A stretch of DNA of 64,000 nt from Medakamo hakoo (taxonomy: Eukaryota > Chlorophyta > Trebouxiophyceae > Coccomyxaceae), in NCBI GenBank assembly GCA_026636295.1, contig CP089450.1, positions 1-64,000 on the forward strand, written 5' to 3'. Position 1 is the stretch's first letter; each line of letters opens with the position of its first letter. A model generated the notes under the pieces. The model saw only the letters and a list, made by a program, of their open reading frames with translations. It made no database searches and was not told where the DNA came from. The position numbers were made by a program, and so were the translations under genes. Below, piece by piece: positions 7,564 through 17,092 of the stretch.

Positions 7564-9954
7564 ATGACAACCTCTTTTCGTACTGATATCCAAGCCTTGC
7601 GCGCGGTAGCCGTCCTGTTCGTTGTGGCATATCATGTATGGCCCAACCACATCCGTGGTGGGTACATTGGCGTGGACGTGTTCTTCGTCATCTCGGGGTA
7701 CCTCATCACCGCGCATTTACTGCGCGAAGTGGCGTCCACGGGGCGCATCAACTTGCGTCGCTTCTACGCCCGCCGGGCACGCAGGCTATTGCCCGCCTCT
7801 TGTCTGACAATCGTGGGAGTAGGGCTGGCATCTTACTTGTGGATGCCGCCTCTGACGTGGAGCGTCACTGCATTCGACATCGCCGCCAGTGCTCTGTACG
7901 CCCAAAATTGGGCTCTAGTTCACCGCTCGGTAGATTACCTGGCTCAGGACCAAGCACCGAGCCCGCTGCAGCATTTCTGGTCTCTAGCTGTTGAAGAGCA
8001 GTTTTACGTGGTGTGGCCGCTTGTCATGGCGGGCGTGGGAGCGTTCTGGAAGCGGAGGCGGACTGCACGCGCGGGCGACGTTTGCGACAGCTGTCGCCAC
8101 GCGCAGCCACAACCACCACCTCCAAGCCACACAGTCTACGCCGTGCCTATGGGCGCTTTGTGCGCCTTGTCATTTGCCGCGGCCCTGCACGTCGCTTACA
8201 GTAACCCTGCACCCGGCTATTTCATGACGCACGTCCGCCTCCATGAGTTAGGCGCAGGAGGTTTGCTCGCTCTGTGGGTGCCGGGCGGCGGCGCCTGCGC
8301 GGCTACCGATGACTTTGGCATGCCGCATGCCGTAGACACTCACGTGCCTTTATGGTCAGGCCTTTGTTATGCACTGAGCATGGCTGCAGGCTTGTCTGTC
8401 ATTGCCGCCACGGGCTTCCTCTACACGCCCCGCCTGCCTTTTCCTGGCGTCGCAGCGTTGCTGCCGGTGATTGGCACGGCCGCGGCCAATCCGCGGCCAA
8501 TCATTGCGGCGGGAGGAAGAAGAGGCATTGTTGGCGCGTCTTCGCTCATAACGACCCAAATTATCGCCCACCCCTGGCTTCAATATGTCGGCGACATCTC
8601 GTACTCTTTGTATCTGATACACTGGCCGGTGGTGGTAATTTACCCCTTTGCTACTGGAAAGCGCGTGGACGCTTCCCTAGCGGACAGCGCTCTCGTTTTG
8701 TTCATGTCATGGGGCCTGGCGCATGTGTCCAAGCGTTACTGGGAGGACAGGTTCCGTGCCGTCGCAGTAAATGACGCAGTTTTGCACCATAGCAACAAGC
8801 GTACGTCCCAAGTAGCGCTGGTGGAACACGGGACGGTTGTCGCAACATCCGTCGCTAACGCGCAATCCAAAAGTAACAGCGCCATGGGCTTGGCGGTAAT
8901 ATCGACGGCAATTGCTTTGATTGTGAGTGGGAGCCTGCGCTGCGCGGTGGAGTTTCGTCCGGGTGGGCGGTATGCTATCCATGGGCCACCCGCAACTACT
9001 ATTGTTCGAAACACTTTGCATCCTGGGGCGGAGGCCTGGGTACGTGACGCGCCGATCAACAATAAAGTATCGGTACTGACTTTTGATGATATCAAGCCGT
9101 CTGTGGACATTGCTGCCGTTGACAACGGTCCAACGTCTTCCCAGACCGGTCGGCTGTGCATGTCAAGTCCTGCTGCCAGCGAGGTCGTGCGCTGTCCTAG
9201 GAATGCCGATGTCGGACTAAATTCGTCTTGGGCTGGGCTGCAGCCGCCGACCGGTAAGCATCACATTATCTTGCTAGGTGACTCGCATGCCGTGCACTGG
9301 CTCCCTGCTCTCCAAGCCGCTGCAGCCACGGCAAATTGGACTGCTTCAAGCATTGCCAAGCAATCTTGCATGCCTGCCAATGCAACAATTGGGTACCGCG
9401 GCGTCCCGTACCCTGCGTGTAGGACGTGGACAAAAAACGCTGTCAAATGGATCCTTATGCAGCGTCCTTCTGCAGTAATTTTTAGTTCATATGCTCGCCA
9501 TCGTTTGCATAAATTGGCCACAGCCGATGACCAGATGGCTTTAGCCGCTGGGGTAGTGGACATAGCCAAGGAAATTGCTAAAGCCAACATTTCGGTTTTA
9601 GCAATCAAGCATACTCCTGTGCAGAGCCGTCATGTGCCTGAATGCCTGGCATCGGGCCAACGTCGGGGACTTGACGTAAATGAGGCTATCGCTTTGTGCT
9701 CTTCAAGGGCAACAGACGCTCTAAATAACAGCAACACCTTTGTTTTAGCCGCGCGCCAGTTCCCCATGATGCACATGCTAGACTTTGAAGACGCATTCTG
9801 CGATATAAATGGAACTTGTCCCCCAGTTATTGGCAACGTGCTTGTGTACCGCGATAGGCATCACCTCACTTCGACGTTTTCGGAAAGTTTGGCACCAGCG
9901 TTAAGACGGCGAATGATACAAGCTTTGCCTTGGCTTGCAAAACATGACGTGTAG
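7564..9954 (+). CDS. Membrane O-acyltransferase (acyltransferase 3) fused to SGNH domain, paralogue
   Basis: 796 aa. Same architecture as the divergent neighbour: MTTSFRTDIQALRAVAV start, AYHVWP with the catalytic His, GGYIGVDVFFVISGYLI, a multi-helix membrane region to about residue 480, then an SGNH domain with HIILLGDSHAVHWLPAL and a terminal RDRHHLTSTFSESL block. Middle loops differ in length and sequence from the paralogue, while motifs and both termini are conserved, so the duplication is old. A third copy survives only as a tail at the telomere. Likely role: acyl transfer to a surface or secreted glycan. The acyl donor and site are unknown. Confidence 0.9.
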   Translation: MTTSFRTDIQALRAVAVLFVVAYHVWPNHIRGGYIGVDVFFVISGYLITAHLLREVASTGRINLRRFYARRARRLLPASCLTIVGVGLASYLWMPPLTWSVTAFDIAASALYAQNWALVHRSVDYLAQDQAPSPLQHFWSLAVEEQFYVVWPLVMAGVGAFWKRRRTARAGDVCDSCRHAQPQPPPPSHTVYAVPMGALCALSFAAALHVAYSNPAPGYFMTHVRLHELGAGGLLALWVPGGGACAATDDFGMPHAVDTHVPLWSGLCYALSMAAGLSVIAATGFLYTPRLPFPGVAALLPVIGTAAANPRPIIAAGGRRGIVGASSLITTQIIAHPWLQYVGDISYSLYLIHWPVVVIYPFATGKRVDASLADSALVLFMSWGLAHVSKRYWEDRFRAVAVNDAVLHHSNKRTSQVALVEHGTVVATSVANAQSKSNSAMGLAVISTAIALIVSGSLRCAVEFRPGGRYAIHGPPATTIVRNTLHPGAEAWVRDAPINNKVSVLTFDDIKPSVDIAAVDNGPTSSQTGRLCMSSPAASEVVRCPRNADVGLNSSWAGLQPPTGKHHIILLGDSHAVHWLPALQAAAATANWTASSIAKQSCMPANATIGYRGVPYPACRTWTKNAVKWILMQRPSAVIFSSYARHRLHKLATADDQMALAAGVVDIAKEIAKANISVLAIKHTPVQSRHVPECLASGQRRGLDVNEAIALCSSRATDALNNSNTFVLAARQFPMMHMLDFEDAFCDINGTCPPVIGNVLVYRDRHHLTSTFSESLAPALRRRMIQALPWLAKHDV

Positions 9955-11017
9955 GATTGAGAGCGTATTTTCGCCGAGAATAGTCACATAGACGCCAACA
10001 TGATCGAGCCGTTTTCTTGTACGATACAGTCCTCCTATCTGCACGTATGAGCGGGCTTGCATGGGCGGGTAGAAAGCCAGGCGGACTGTGAGAGGGTGGG
10101 TGATGAAGAATAAACTTTGGCACACACACTCACGGATCCCTAGCTCCGAGGACACGGCGCAGTCCTGCTCGGGGGCAAACATGCACCCCAGTCCGCCACA
10201 CGTTCGGCTGCAGCACGTGACTTTAAAGAGCTGTTTGACGTGCGTGGCGTGAGGTATGGGTTGGGCGCAGGTGCGTGGGGGTGGGCGGGGCATGGATGGT
10301 CGATAGTGTCTGGTTGCAAAGAGAAAAAAGTTGCAGGATTAGGGCTGGGTAGATTGCATTAAGACGGGGCTCGCCTTTTGACGGGATGTTCTTTTCCGAT
10401 GGGGATCGGCTTAAGTGACCAACCATTGAGAGGGTAAGTAGGGACGGGGTGGCGTGGGCGTGGTTCGAGGGTGACAATGAGTAAGGAAGCAGAGCGGGGC
10501 GGGCGTGATTCGAGAGGGAGATAGAGTTATTGCACGGCACGGGCCGGGCTGGTCTGCTAACGTGGAATTCCACTTCAACACACCTCACCTGGACTGACGC
10601 CAAGGTAAACCTTTCTTCCCCTTGTTGGAGATTGAAAATAGTTTCGATTGTAGCCAACTAGTTTTCAGCGGCTGATACCGTGCCGGCAAAATTTAGGGCG
10701 AAGAAAAACACACCAACCCACCCAACCCCTTCGCTCCATTGTCATGGCCGACGGACGTGCAGCATCCGCCAGTGGCTCGTGGCACGCTCGCGGCCGCTGA
10801 CCGTGGCTGACGTGCAAATGCAATTACATTGACGAGCGCGGCGAAAACGAAAAACAAAATTTTTGTCGCTGCGACAAAAATTTAGGGCGCGACAAAAATT
10901 TAAGCGGTAATAGACAGCGCTTATTGTCTACGGCGCAAATCTGAAGTACTTGCCTCACTCAATCATTCGAAACATTTACACATTGTCTTGCGACCCTTTT
11001 CGAACACAAAACACGTC
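9955..11017. other. 1.06-kb intergenic region
   Basis: No convincing gene. Minus-strand frames at 9901-10293 and 10223-10657 are low-complexity and lack ATG starts. A G-rich stretch at 10265-10295 reads as a C-rich tract on the other strand. A palindrome lies at 10857-10883, followed by a direct copy of its right arm (GCGACAAAAATTT) and a TAGACA...TGTCTA inverted pair. Confidence 0.5.
10857..10883. repeat. Perfect inverted repeat, 13-bp arms, 1-bp centre
   Basis: AAATTTTTGTCGC, one T, then its exact reverse complement. The right arm is repeated directly about 18 bp downstream. It lies about 135 bp upstream of the start codon of the split gene at 11018, so a regulatory palindrome or hairpin is possible. 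Confidence 0.8.
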
Positions 11018-12706
11018 ATGAAGCCGTCCGTCGTCTTCGCCGGCGCTCTCTTAGCGTTCGGTGCCGCCTTTGCGTCGGCAGAACCGGTAAGCACTTGTGT
11101 ACATGGGAGCGTGACAAAGGAGATGTGCTTGTGCACAAGTGCGCATTGTGCCAGAAAGCCAGTTGCCCAGCACGCCGCCCACCGAGCACGTTCACAAGCA
11201 CCTTCATGCATGCCATGGTAATACAAAAGTGTGCGCAGTCCGTGACTCACGGTCTGGGTGCGCACAGGGCGAGTGTTTGGAAAATTACACAGGGTGTTGT
11301 CACAAAATTTGCGTTTTTGCCATCATTTCTTTTTCATCTTTACGCATACAAACCTTTACACGTCTAGGCTTCGAACGCCGCAGAAGCCAAGGCCGCGATT
11401 TTGGACAAAGCCAAGGAAATCGGCCTGAAGATCCAGGTAGCGCAAAAGTCCAAAAAGGCGCCGGTCGGTCACCGTGGAGATAAGCCAGAGGGCTGGACCG
11501 ACATGGGCGTCTCCAAGGCGGTGCTCATGGACTTTGGTAGGCTGTAATTTCCTTTTTGAGGGGCAAAAAGGGTGGTGCTGCTTGCGATGTATGGTCCCTT
11601 TTTCCATCTCATCTAACATGGCTCTCCCGCCACACCGCCACAACAACAAACAAAAGACACACTTCAAAACTTTGAGCCAGTGGCGGACACCTACCCGGGC
11701 ATTGAGTGGGACCGCGCCTTTGCCGGTAATGCAGCCCTTTATGAAGCGATCACTGGCTGGACGTCCAACCTGCCGTCGAAGCCGAATGGCATGCTGCCTG
11801 TTGACTTCCTCGCCAACTTTCCCATTGGCTACACAAACGCCTACGCGTCCATGACCGCGGAGACTGGCTTCGTTGGCGGTATTTCCTTTTACTACGGTCC
11901 GTTTTTTTGTCAAAAGACAAATTTATTTCGTCAACAATATTTATTGCCAAAAAATCTCTCTGACTTTTTTTTTCGGGGGTGTCCGTTACTCCGACTTAGG
12001 GCAGGGCAGAACGCGTCTGCTCGGCTCACTTGACCGCCTGACAAGGCTGTGGACGACAAATTCACTAGTCCAACCCAACTACACACAGCCACAAACTCTG
12101 AATTTTCCGAGGAAGTTTTGTTTTTCGCGAAGGAATTTGGTAAGATTGCGGGATGGTAGTATGGAGAGGCCAAATCTTCCATCAGCCTAGAGACCTTCTT
12201 TAAGATCGTGACGCTCACCTCTCAGCTCTACTCACCTTCTGTTTTTTATTAAGGCCTGCACTACCAGCTGCCGAAGGTTGTGGCGTTCTCTGGGCCCGAT
12301 GGTGAAGGCAAAGTGCTCGGGTCTGTGGACCTGCCGTGGTAAGTTTTGGGCCATGGTCGGCGTAAGCAGCGAAAAGCATGGCTAGTCATGACCCACTCCC
12401 CACCCCACCCCACTCCACCCCAACCCACCCACCCACCCCCACCTTCCCCACGCACCCAGGACCAAGGGTAACTACACCTTTACGTTCAAGAATGACAAAC
12501 TGGTTTGGAAGGGCGTGGCCAAGAGCATTGCCTTCTACGCGCCAACCGTTGAGGGAACGCCATTGGGTATTACCATTGCGTACGACAATATCAAGGCCAT
12601 CGCGCCGTCCGGCGAGCTGGCCACCAAGGTCGCTGACAAGATCGCGGACGCGGAGGCTGAACTCACCAAGGTGGCTGACAAGCTAAAAAACATGCTAATG
12701 GACTGA
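11018..12706 (+). CDS. Secreted protein of unknown family, multi-exon
   Basis: Proposed exons: 11018-11086 (23 codons, exactly a signal peptide), 11368-11536, 11681 to about 11896, 12046-12139, 12254-12338, 12460-12706. Donors seen are GTAAGC, GTAGGC, GTAAGA and GTAAGT; acceptors include CTAG, CCAG, CAAG, TAAG and CCAG. Intron 5 has a C-rich polypyrimidine tract. Phases agree at every join except exon 3 to 4, which is unresolved: the only plausible donor gives the wrong phase. The mature protein has Lys/Ala-rich segments, a middle region with PVDFLANFPIGYTNAY, and a C-terminal Ala/Lys-rich amphipathic helix (KVADKIADAEAELTKV). I do not recognise the family. It may be broken at exon 3/4. Confidence 0.6.
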
Positions 12707-13728
12707 ACCTTGACGTGAAGGTGGTCGGATTTTCTTCACCCCGGCCGTGATGCAGGGAGACATACGGTCGTCGAGGATAAGAAAAAAATATAAACGACAT
12801 CGCAGCACGGGCCATGGCCAGGTGCGATGGGCACAAAAGGAGACCTCTTTCGCACCAGGCCTGGCACCGCGCGCGCCGAGGGGAATCAATCTCCAGGATG
12901 CTGGGAGTAAGTGTCTTTTATGTTTTTGTCGGGCAAAACGGGACGCAATAAAGAATAACGCGGGTGCGTGGAAATGCCAAAGCCCATGGTCAAAATAACG
13001 CAACGGAGGCGTGGACGGCTACCCTGCGCTGCAGAGTGCTGCGCCGGCCTCCTTGATCGCCTCTTGCATCCCGCCTCCAGGCAGAGCTGGAGGGAACGAA
13101 TGAAGCCGCGCAAATCCGCATAGCCACAAACCATGACCGACCACGCTGTGTTCTGGAAGCAAAAGAAAACGGTTGGTGGTGGCGCAGGCAATCGCGAGAC
13201 GGAACGAGTTACGCGCGAGGGAGGTCGTGCAAAAATAAAATCGTTCGTTTTTTGGTGGCCACCTATGTACCATGTTCAAAACACAACAGTCGCGTCTTTG
13301 ACGCGCCTGCTATGGCGGAGCATGCGGCTCGTTGCGTCACAGCGAGCGAACGTAGTTTAAGCTTGACTCGCCTGCGCGCAGACAAATGGTTGGATGTTAG
13401 TAGACGTCCCATGCCCTCTCTGGGCGTTTGTAAGCCGGGCTCTCATGCGTCTCTCACATCTGCCTCTTTTCCTCCAATAAACCAAGCAATGGGGCTTGGT
13501 GGCGCGAGGCGCAGCCACGGTCACTCCCTGCCCCGTACGCTTCCAGTGGCCTATGGTGCGTAGCCCACTGCTACAGTTTATATACCCTGCAATGCGTGGC
13601 CTGCAAAGTGGTTTCGAAATCGTGTGATTTTCGAAAATCTTTTTCGAAAACCGGCAGGTCGTATCTTGCTTGATTGTGATTGAGTGCGCCACACACTGCA
13701 CATTTATCGCAGTCATGTTCATGCCCTG
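12707..13728. other. 1.02-kb intergenic region
   Basis: No credible coding sequence. It includes a self-complementary 14-mer (GATTTTCGAAAATC, 13626-13639) flanked by two more TTTCGAAA cores, and a TTTATATA element at 13577-13584, about 145 bp upstream of the next start codon. Confidence 0.45.
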
Positions 13729-15120
13729 ATGTCTTGTGCGCTTGTCTTTGCTGCATTTGCAACGACATTGACTGTGTGTGCAAGGCCACAAGGCGCATTT
13801 GCAGCGACTTACCTGCCCCGCCCAACACCCTTTACTGTTGAAGACGATGGTGCCTGGTGTTGGTTTCAAGATGAGCGCGCTCTCGTTGTGAACGGCACCT
13901 TGTACGCAGGCTCTATAGCGTCAGGGTGGAGTGAGGGCCGCCGCAAGGGCGACGTACAAGTCACGTCTTTTGACTTGGCGACCAAACAAAAGAAACGCAC
14001 TGCTGTGCTGCACACGGGATTTGAGGTGGACGATCATGATTCTCCCGCTTTGTTTGCATTGGACAACGGGCAACTTTTAGCAGCCTACAGCAAGCATGCT
14101 CAAGAAAACGCGTTTTACTTTCGTCAGTCAGATAAGGCAGGAGTTGTGTGGGGTCCTGAACAAGCGTGGCAGGATGACACCGGCAGCCGATTGACGTACA
14201 ACAATTTGGTTTTCCTTCGCCACAAAAATCAATCTCGGGGCCGCTTGTATAATTTTATACGAGGCTTGAACCGCGGCGTCGAGCCGTCGTATGTATTTTC
14301 GGACGACACTGGCGTGACATGGAGGGAGGGTGGCATCTTCATTCGAGCTCCGCCGGCGGTGAACGGCACCCGGGTCTTGCGCCACCGCCCTTACGTCAAA
14401 TACGCGTCGGAGGGTCAGCGCGCTGTGCATTTTTTTTTTACTGAAGCGCACCCGCAAGAATATAATACGAGCATCTATCACATGGTCCTTCGGGACGGGG
14501 CATTATTTACCACCAATGGATCGTACATTGCCACTCTGAAACAAGGCCTTTCAGACCCAGCTGGACAAGCGTCCCTTGTTTTTCGTGGTGATGCAGCCAA
14601 TGTTGCTTGGGCAAGTGACGTTCACGTGGACGAGGCAGGGTTTCCCGTGGGCGTCTTTTCTGTTCGGGTGCATGACTCCCGCCAACCCTTGCCCAAAGGC
14701 GCAGATATTCGGTACCGGTACGCCCGGTGGAACGGCATGGTTTGGACCACCTTTAAAATAGCTCGAGGCGGGTCGTGCTTGTACGCCCAGCAGTTGGATT
14801 ATTCCGGCAACATCGCCCTGGATCCGCGCGACTTGAACACGGTGTACTTTTCTAGCAACGTGCATCCCATCAGGGGTCACGCCCTCACAAGCCGCAAGGA
14901 CGGGCGCCAACATTATGAAATATTTCAAGGCGTCACCCGGGATGGCGGCGCAACCTGGTCGGTGACTGCAATCACCGCCCATTCCAACGATGACAACATT
15001 AGGCCCCTGGTTCCAATGACTCGTGACTCGCACACAAAGCCCCTCCTCTGGCTGCGAGGACAGTACGTCTCCTACACAAATTATGCACTGAGAGTAGTTG
15101 GCGTTTTGATGCCGTCCTGA
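13729..15120 (+). CDS. BNR_4-type secreted beta-propeller, polysaccharide lyase/sialidase-like
   Basis: 463 aa from the first ATG at 13729; the open frame extends 45 bp upstream without an ATG. Residues 1-25 (LVFAAFATTLTVCARPQGAFA) form a signal peptide. The domain opens with DGAWCWFQDERALV and has GDVQVTSFDL, FEVDDHDSPALFAL, GQLLAAYSKHA, TYNNLVFL and an Asp-box-like SDDTGVTWREGG, then GVTRDGGATWSVT near the end. This set matches the BNR_4 family, which includes bacterial ulvan-lyase-like enzymes (PL24/PL25 types) and uncharacterised sialidase-like proteins. The likely role is cleavage or binding of an acidic extracellular polysaccharide. The look is bacterial, so transfer is plausible but unproven. 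Confidence 0.75.
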   Translation: MSCALVFAAFATTLTVCARPQGAFAATYLPRPTPFTVEDDGAWCWFQDERALVVNGTLYAGSIASGWSEGRRKGDVQVTSFDLATKQKKRTAVLHTGFEVDDHDSPALFALDNGQLLAAYSKHAQENAFYFRQSDKAGVVWGPEQAWQDDTGSRLTYNNLVFLRHKNQSRGRLYNFIRGLNRGVEPSYVFSDDTGVTWREGGIFIRAPPAVNGTRVLRHRPYVKYASEGQRAVHFFFTEAHPQEYNTSIYHMVLRDGALFTTNGSYIATLKQGLSDPAGQASLVFRGDAANVAWASDVHVDEAGFPVGVFSVRVHDSRQPLPKGADIRYRYARWNGMVWTTFKIARGGSCLYAQQLDYSGNIALDPRDLNTVYFSSNVHPIRGHALTSRKDGRQHYEIFQGVTRDGGATWSVTAITAHSNDDNIRPLVPMTRDSHTKPLLWLRGQYVSYTNYALRVVGVLMPS

Positions 15121-15442
15121 GGAGATGGACGCGGCACCGCAAATAAGATGCTGCAAGTACACTGTTTCGTCCTGGTGAAGAGGGGGTCTCGGGACGTGCT
15201 CGTAGCTGCTGTGACCGATTTTGTAAAGAGGACACAAGGTTGCCAGCGCACGATGGTCGACTTTACATTTAACCAACAACGCTTCAAATCAACCAAGGAT
15301 GAGATGGATAAGGATACTGATGGAATGGAGGCGGTTGTAAAAAGGGGAATGAAGATTTTGGGTCCACGCTTTGTGTGTCAGCGTGTTAAAAAACCCTACG
15401 GGGACGCCCGGCGCGGTCATGGCTGCGCACCGTGTCGTGCTT
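15121..15442. other. Convergent intergenic region
   Basis: 322 bp between two converging genes. Nothing recognisable was seen; short frames across it have no features. Confidence 0.4.
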
Positions 15443-16888
15443 TCAGCCAAGCATCGAACGTGCACACGTGCACGCCGCTCCGCCGAGATCGCGCAAGCAC
15501 TTGGTCGGATCGGGCGCGCCCGGGAGGCTCAGCGTGAACTGGGGCGTCAGCGCACCCGTTCCCGTGTCAATGGTCGACCACTGGCACCCATCGTACGTCT
15601 GGCCCCACAGCGTGCGCCCCACGCAGTCAAATGACAGTTGCGGACCCGGTAAGCCGGTTTGGGCGACGGCAACTGCCGTCGCCTGCGCGCCGCCGCCGCC
15701 AGCGACCAAGCTGCCCACGTCCTTTACAACAAGAAGCGGCCCACTGTCCGGCACGGCCGAGTCCAGCACAACGGGCGAGATGTACAGGTCGCCAGCCGCA
15801 GAAACGGCGATGTCGCCGTACCCGTTGCGCACCGTAAACGGGGAGCCGTCGGAGGTCTTCAGCGAGACACCGTACGTGGTCTTGACGCCCAGGGCCGGCA
15901 GGCCACCAGGGCTGGTCGACGGGCCAAACTCCACGCGCACCAAAGTCACATTGGTCGCGGGCTGGCCGCTTGTGCTTTCAATAAACCAGTACGAGCCCGC
16001 ATAAAAGGCCGCATTCGACGGGTTGGCGCGCCCCAGGGACTGTTTTGGGGCAACAATGCCGACCGCGCCAGACGACCGAACCCAGGCCACAATGTTCATG
16101 TCCGAGTTCATAAAGTAAAACGTGTCGCGCGGAGCGTCGTACGCAAACGCGTTGAAGCCGTTGGCGGGCTTGCTGCCAACGTAGGAAGACACGTCCAGCA
16201 CCGCACGTGCCGTCTGACGGTTGGCGTTGACTTCGTAAATGTGGTTGTTGTCCGCAACGCCGTAGATGTACGTGTGGCCTGCTTTGCAGTTACGCCACTT
16301 GTGGCAGCCCTTCCAAAACGCTGCCAGGCGGGCGCGTGCGTCATTTTTGGACGCGACTTTTGTGCTTTTGGCGGTGTCAATGTCGGCTGTCGGGATGAGG
16401 GCCCACATGCGGCTCACGAGGTCGCCAGGCGCTGCTGATCCCACTTGCTGCTGCTCCTGACGCTGCTTTGACAGGAGCATGGCCGCCTCCCACTCGGCAT
16501 ACGTAGGGTTGGCCCGACCCGTTTGCACAGCCCAGGCATCGAAAGTTTTCCAAAAAGAGGACGCGATTGACTGCGCATTGTTTAGGGAAAAGGTGAGTAG
16601 AAACGGTCGAGTCCGTCGAGCTGCTTTGCTTGCTCCTGCGTCCCCATTGCTAATACCAATGACGCGCAATTCTTCAAGCCTGACGCAGCCAAACTTGGGA
16701 TCGTGCCAGGCCCGCGCGTTGTTCGTGCTCGGCGTTCCCTTAGGCGGTGAGGTCGTGCTGACAAGGCATACACACAACCATACCACGCCAACACGCACCT
16801 CGTCCACGGTCTCAAACGATGTAACTGGTGCGCAGGCAACGCCTGCAACCAGAATCCCGAAACAAAGAACAATATTGCGCGCGTGCAT
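15443..16888 (-). CDS. Secreted protein, putative beta-propeller-like repeats, possible 228-nt intron
   Basis: Open for 481 codons from ATG at 16888. Residues 1-20 are a signal peptide (IVLCFGILVAGVACA). A segment rich in Pro, Ser and Arg at about residues 31-106 looks non-coding. It is bounded by GTGCGT (from 16798) and TGCGCAG (to 16571), is exactly 228 nt and phase 0, so splicing would give a 405-aa protein. The next segment (SSFWKTFDAWAVQTGR) faintly resembles a cathepsin propeptide (I29), low confidence. The rest has blade-like strands (HTYIYGVADNNHIYEV, YGDIAVSAAGDLYISP) suggesting a beta-propeller, and a Cys-containing tail. Family not recognised. Confidence 0.65.
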   Translation of the reverse strand: MHARNIVLCFGILVAGVACAPVTSFETVDEVRVGVVWLCVCLVSTTSPPKGTPSTNNARAWHDPKFGCVRLEELRVIGISNGDAGASKAARRTRPFLLTFSLNNAQSIASSFWKTFDAWAVQTGRANPTYAEWEAAMLLSKQRQEQQQVGSAAPGDLVSRMWALIPTADIDTAKSTKVASKNDARARLAAFWKGCHKWRNCKAGHTYIYGVADNNHIYEVNANRQTARAVLDVSSYVGSKPANGFNAFAYDAPRDTFYFMNSDMNIVAWVRSSGAVGIVAPKQSLGRANPSNAAFYAGSYWFIESTSGQPATNVTLVRVEFGPSTSPGGLPALGVKTTYGVSLKTSDGSPFTVRNGYGDIAVSAAGDLYISPVVLDSAVPDSGPLLVVKDVGSLVAGGGGAQATAVAVAQTGLPGPQLSFDCVGRTLWGQTYDGCQWSTIDTGTGALTPQFTLSLPGAPDPTKCLRDLGGAACTCARSMLG

Positions 16889-16977
16889 GCTGAGAACGAC
16901 ACGCCAAAAGGATGCTAGGTATTTGCAAATATGCCTGTTGATATCTCACTCCACCTCTTTTCGCTCAATGAAGAGTG

Positions 16978-16990
16978 TTTAAATATATTA
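16978..16990 (-). promoter_or_regulatory. TATA-like element
   Basis: TTTAAATATATTA (TAATATATTTAAA on the minus strand) lies 90 bp upstream of the start codon at 16888, in a 204-bp gap. Similar TTTAAA(TA) elements precede the genes starting at 25831 and 37866. Confidence 0.4.
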
Positions 16991-17092
16991 CATTTAACGA
17001 AGCAACTTCCTGAAGGCCTGAACGGCTGCACATACTTGCACGCGCGCAAAGTCACAATGTGTCACTGAGATCAAAACAGCTCCGCCCTGGTC

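Noticed and set aside
10223-10657. Minus-strand ORF of 144 codons
   Set aside because: No ATG start, Ser/Pro/His low-complexity, C-rich like an intron tract.
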